The notes beneath the pieces were generated by a model that worked only from the letters and a program-made list of their open reading frames with translations, did not search any database and was not told where the DNA came from. The translations under genes and the position numbers were made by a program. Below, one piece after another: positions 61,845 through 64,000 of a DNA stretch of 64,000 nt. The stretch comes from Pseudoclavibacter triregionum. GTDB taxonomy: Bacteria > Actinomycetota > Actinomycetes > Actinomycetales > Microbacteriaceae. The stretch is taken from NCBI GenBank assembly GCA_910822395.1, contig OU365335.1:744001-808000 (forward strand), written 5' to 3'. Within the stretch, counting starts at the first letter, position 1. Every line of letters starts with the position of its first letter.

Positions 61845-63328
61845 TGTTTCACGTGCAACAGGCCACCCGTGCCCTCCCCAACTGTGGATGACTTGCTCAC
61901 AGCTGTGCACGGATCTTGACGGGATTCCCTCTAGGGCGCGGATTTCGCTGTGCACTCCTGGTGCATCGAAGGACCGGCGCCCTCCCGATCCTTGCACATC
62001 TCAGCAGTTCCACGTGGAACATGCCCACTCTCTCTCGCGGCAGACGACGCTGCCCGGAAGGAACACTGCTCCCTCGCATCGGCGATCTGGTCGCTGTCGG
62101 GGCCAAGACCGACTCCCGAGCGTGCGAAGGCGGCGATGTCCACGCGCGTTCCACGTGAAACGTGAGGATACGACGTCCACGAACTCCCTAGCGACGACAC
62201 CGCGTTGGCATCCTTCGAGGAGGCGGATTCCACGGCGCCCTTGCGTATCTGCGCCGTCCGAATCGACCACCAGGTGAAGGTCTTCAGTCAGCGCGCTTGA
62301 TGCCGGCGGCTGACCCGCAAACGTGAATGGCGTGTGGCGCGTGGTTGCACTTCGGCGGCGCGGTGGCCGCATTCCACGTGAAACACAGATTGCGAGAGTC
62401 GTGCGAACGCGTTCCCAAGGCACCGCCTTGTACCGGGCTGACTGCTCGGACCTCCCACGTACTTCTGAGCTCGAGCTGTTCCACGTGAAGCGGGATCGCG
62501 GTTGGCGGAGGTCGACGACATCGTCACGGAGCCACTCGCGATCAGATTCATCGCCAGAGGGATCGGCCTACTGGGACGAGTCGGCCGTGCCGGTGGGAGC
62601 CGCCATATCGCTGACCAGCATGTTGCGGGCGGGCCCGCTTCACGTGGAACGTCATGCTCTGAGAGCGTGGAAGGGAGCTCAACGTCTCAGCACGGTTGCG
62701 GAGTAGGCCTGACCGCTCGCCACCTACGCAGACGCCGGCAACCAGTTTCACGTGCAACCACGCGCCGGTCATCCCGACAATGGAACCCCTCTGATCACCG
62801 ATCGCCCTGTGCCCGGAGACCACATCAGAGAGCTTCGGTCGTTCAGCGGCGATGTCCCAGCCGTCTGGGCCGCCAATAGCCACCGCGGCATCCCCGGACG
62901 TTGTCGGACCAGGACGACGTGGGAATGGTGGCGTAACCAACGATCCCGTCATTCCCGTTCCACGTGGAACATCGCTGACACCCGACAAACCCGGTCGCGG
63001 GTCGAATCATCCACGCGCCGGACAACAGCCATCGCGCACTGACGCAGGCCAAGTCCACGAGTCCGCTCTTCCGAAGGTGGAAACGCGAATCCGAAGTGAT
63101 GTTTCACGTGTAACGTCGCGCCCCAGCGGGGCTCATACCATCGAACCCGGTGGCGGCTGAACACCGTCGAGCGCTCGGCAAGGCGCGAGCTCTACGGCGG
63201 CGAAGTCTAGAAGCGACGCAGCCGGGCAGCGCGGCCATGGGCCCAACTGACTCCTCGCCACCGGATCACCCGGCGTCCAACAGCGGTGACGACCTCAGGC
63301 GACGGAGAACCACGTTCCACGTGAAACT
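61845..63328. other. Array of ten parS-like sites in a 1.74-kb gene-free region
   Basis: Sixteen-mers with a central CACGTG at 61845 (TGTTTCACGTGCAACA), 62006, 62147, 62370, 62477, 62636, 62744, 62956, 63100 and 63313. All are variants of the parS consensus TGTTTCACGTGAAACA. The best are 61845 (one mismatch) and 63100 (two). Four carry the symmetric or half TTCCACGTGGAA/TTCCACGTGAAA form. Gaps are 107-223 bp. No open frame in 61813-63553 has convincing coding character. ParB would load here next to its own operon. One DnaA-box-like TGTGGATGA is at 61883. Confidence 0.85.
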
Positions 63329-63553
63329 TCGCAGCCCGCTCACATCGCGCGCCGGGAAACCGAGGACGGAAGTCCAACATCCCTGAGCCAGCCTCTCTAC
63401 GCTGGCGGTCGTGCATGGCTCGTGTGACGTCGCCTTCCACGCCCAGATCGCATGCGAGCACTGAAGCCATGGGGTCAACGGCAGTCGCCCAAGGACGGCT
63501 TCACCGGCGGATCCTGGGGACAATACCCGCCCGCATATCGACCGCTCTAGATG

Positions 63554-64000
63554 CTACTCAACGCGGGCGCGAACGACGCGGGTCGGCTCCGTGTCGAGAT
63601 CCGCACCGAGCTCCTCGACGCGGACGTCCACCAGGCCGAACTTGCGGATCGGCTTGGCTGCGGCCTCGATCTCCGCCGCAGCCGACTTGCCCTTGAGCAG
63701 CACGAGCTCGCCACCGTGCACGAGCAGCGGCACCGCGAGGGGGATGAGCTTCGAGAACGCGGACACCGCCCGAGCCGTAACTTGATCGACGGTGATCGAA
63801 TCATGGACCTCTTCGGCCCGCGCCCGCACGATCGTCACGTTGTCGAGTTCGAGGCGATCGACGCAGCGCTGGAGCCATTCGACGCGGCGCTCCATTGGCT
63901 CGATGAGCGTGAACTCCAGATCCGGCCGGGCGATCGCGACAGGGATGCCGGGCAGGCCGGCACCCGACCCGAGATCCGCGACGCGTCCCAAGAGCAGGGG
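63554..64000 (-). CDS. rsmG: 16S rRNA (guanine527-N7) methyltransferase, truncated by window edge
   Basis: The C-terminal ~148 residues of RsmG/GidB; the start lies beyond base 64000. The SAM-binding motif VADLGSGAGLPGIPVAI and IEPMERRVEWLQ are present. It methylates G527 of 16S rRNA; loss gives low-level streptomycin resistance. Normally it follows yidC/jag and directly precedes parA, here separated from it by the parS array. Confidence 0.93.
   Translation of the reverse strand, partial: PLLLGRVADLGSGAGLPGIPVAIARPDLEFTLIEPMERRVEWLQRCVDRLELDNVTIVRARAEEVHDSITVDQVTARAVSAFSKLIPLAVPLLVHGGELVLLKGKSAAAEIEAAAKPIRKFGLVDVRVEELGADLDTEPTRVVRARVE

Noticed and set aside
61897-63800. Many 60-146-codon open frames in the parA-rsmG gap on both strands
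   Set aside because: They overlap each other, lack consistent third-position GC bias and SD sequences, and cross the parS palindromes.
1-64000. tRNA, rRNA, CRISPR arrays and insertion sequences
   Set aside because: No cloverleaf-type sequence, no regularly spaced direct repeats with spacers, and no transposase motif noticed; the parS sites are not a CRISPR because spacing is irregular and units are palindromic.

Overview
The window is very GC-rich, has strong G/C third positions, and frequent ATGA/GTGA gene overlaps and leaderless-looking starts. Gene content and order point to a high-GC Gram-positive actinobacterium, most likely of the family Microbacteriaceae (family-level inference; genus not determinable here). 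Markers are panD, DUF6049-murJ-trxB-trxA-ddl-parB-parA-rsmG, pcnA nearby, and rpsF-ssb-rpsR-rplI-dnaB. The right end (parB, parA, a parS field, truncated rsmG) is the classic left flank of an actinobacterial oriC, so the origin/dnaA should lie just beyond base 64000.

Layout. 1-7.1 kb: hup, two overlapping small lipoproteins, then a minus-strand zinc-homeostasis block (znuA-znuC-znuB-znuB-zur followed by cysteine-poor rpmB-rpmG-rpsN). 7.2-12.2 kb: an ArsC/LMW-phosphatase-like protein, the branched-chain 2-oxoacid dehydrogenase E1alpha-E1beta-E2 operon, a holin-like membrane protein. 12.3-16.5 kb: a WXG-motif protein coupled to a serine alpha/beta hydrolase, an LMW protein-tyrosine phosphatase, purB. 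16.5-30 kb: mixed accessory genes (membrane proteins, panD, a PLP decarboxylase, several VOC/PhnB, YCII and DUF1801 small domains, a TetR regulator with a clear operator, an RNase H-like protein, a CoiA-like nuclease), including a frameshifted TauE and a DUF3592 gene broken by an in-frame stop. 30-34 kb: dnaB-rplI-rpsR-ssb-rpsF. 34-39.4 kb: an apparent histidine-kinase/FtsX-permease chimera and three tandem YGQ/YDQ-rich membrane proteins, the third frameshifted. 39.4-44.2 kb: a sugar ABC importer (no ATPase) behind pcnA. 44.2-49.2 kb: a two-gene accessory island inserted between pcnA and the murJ cluster, with a 942-residue MmeI-like type IIL restriction-modification enzyme and a 700-residue membrane protein I do not recognise. 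49.3-64 kb: cell-envelope, thioredoxin and chromosome-partition genes.

The most striking non-coding structure is the 1.74 kb gap between parA and rsmG. It holds no convincing gene but carries ten 16-bp parS-like palindromes with a CACGTG core, a dense ParB-loading platform right beside the parAB operon. The most interesting candidate for an undescribed system is the pair of the type IIL enzyme and its membrane-anchored upstream partner. Three broken genes and the chimera suggest recent gene decay, or, for the single-base frameshifts, possible assembly indels.
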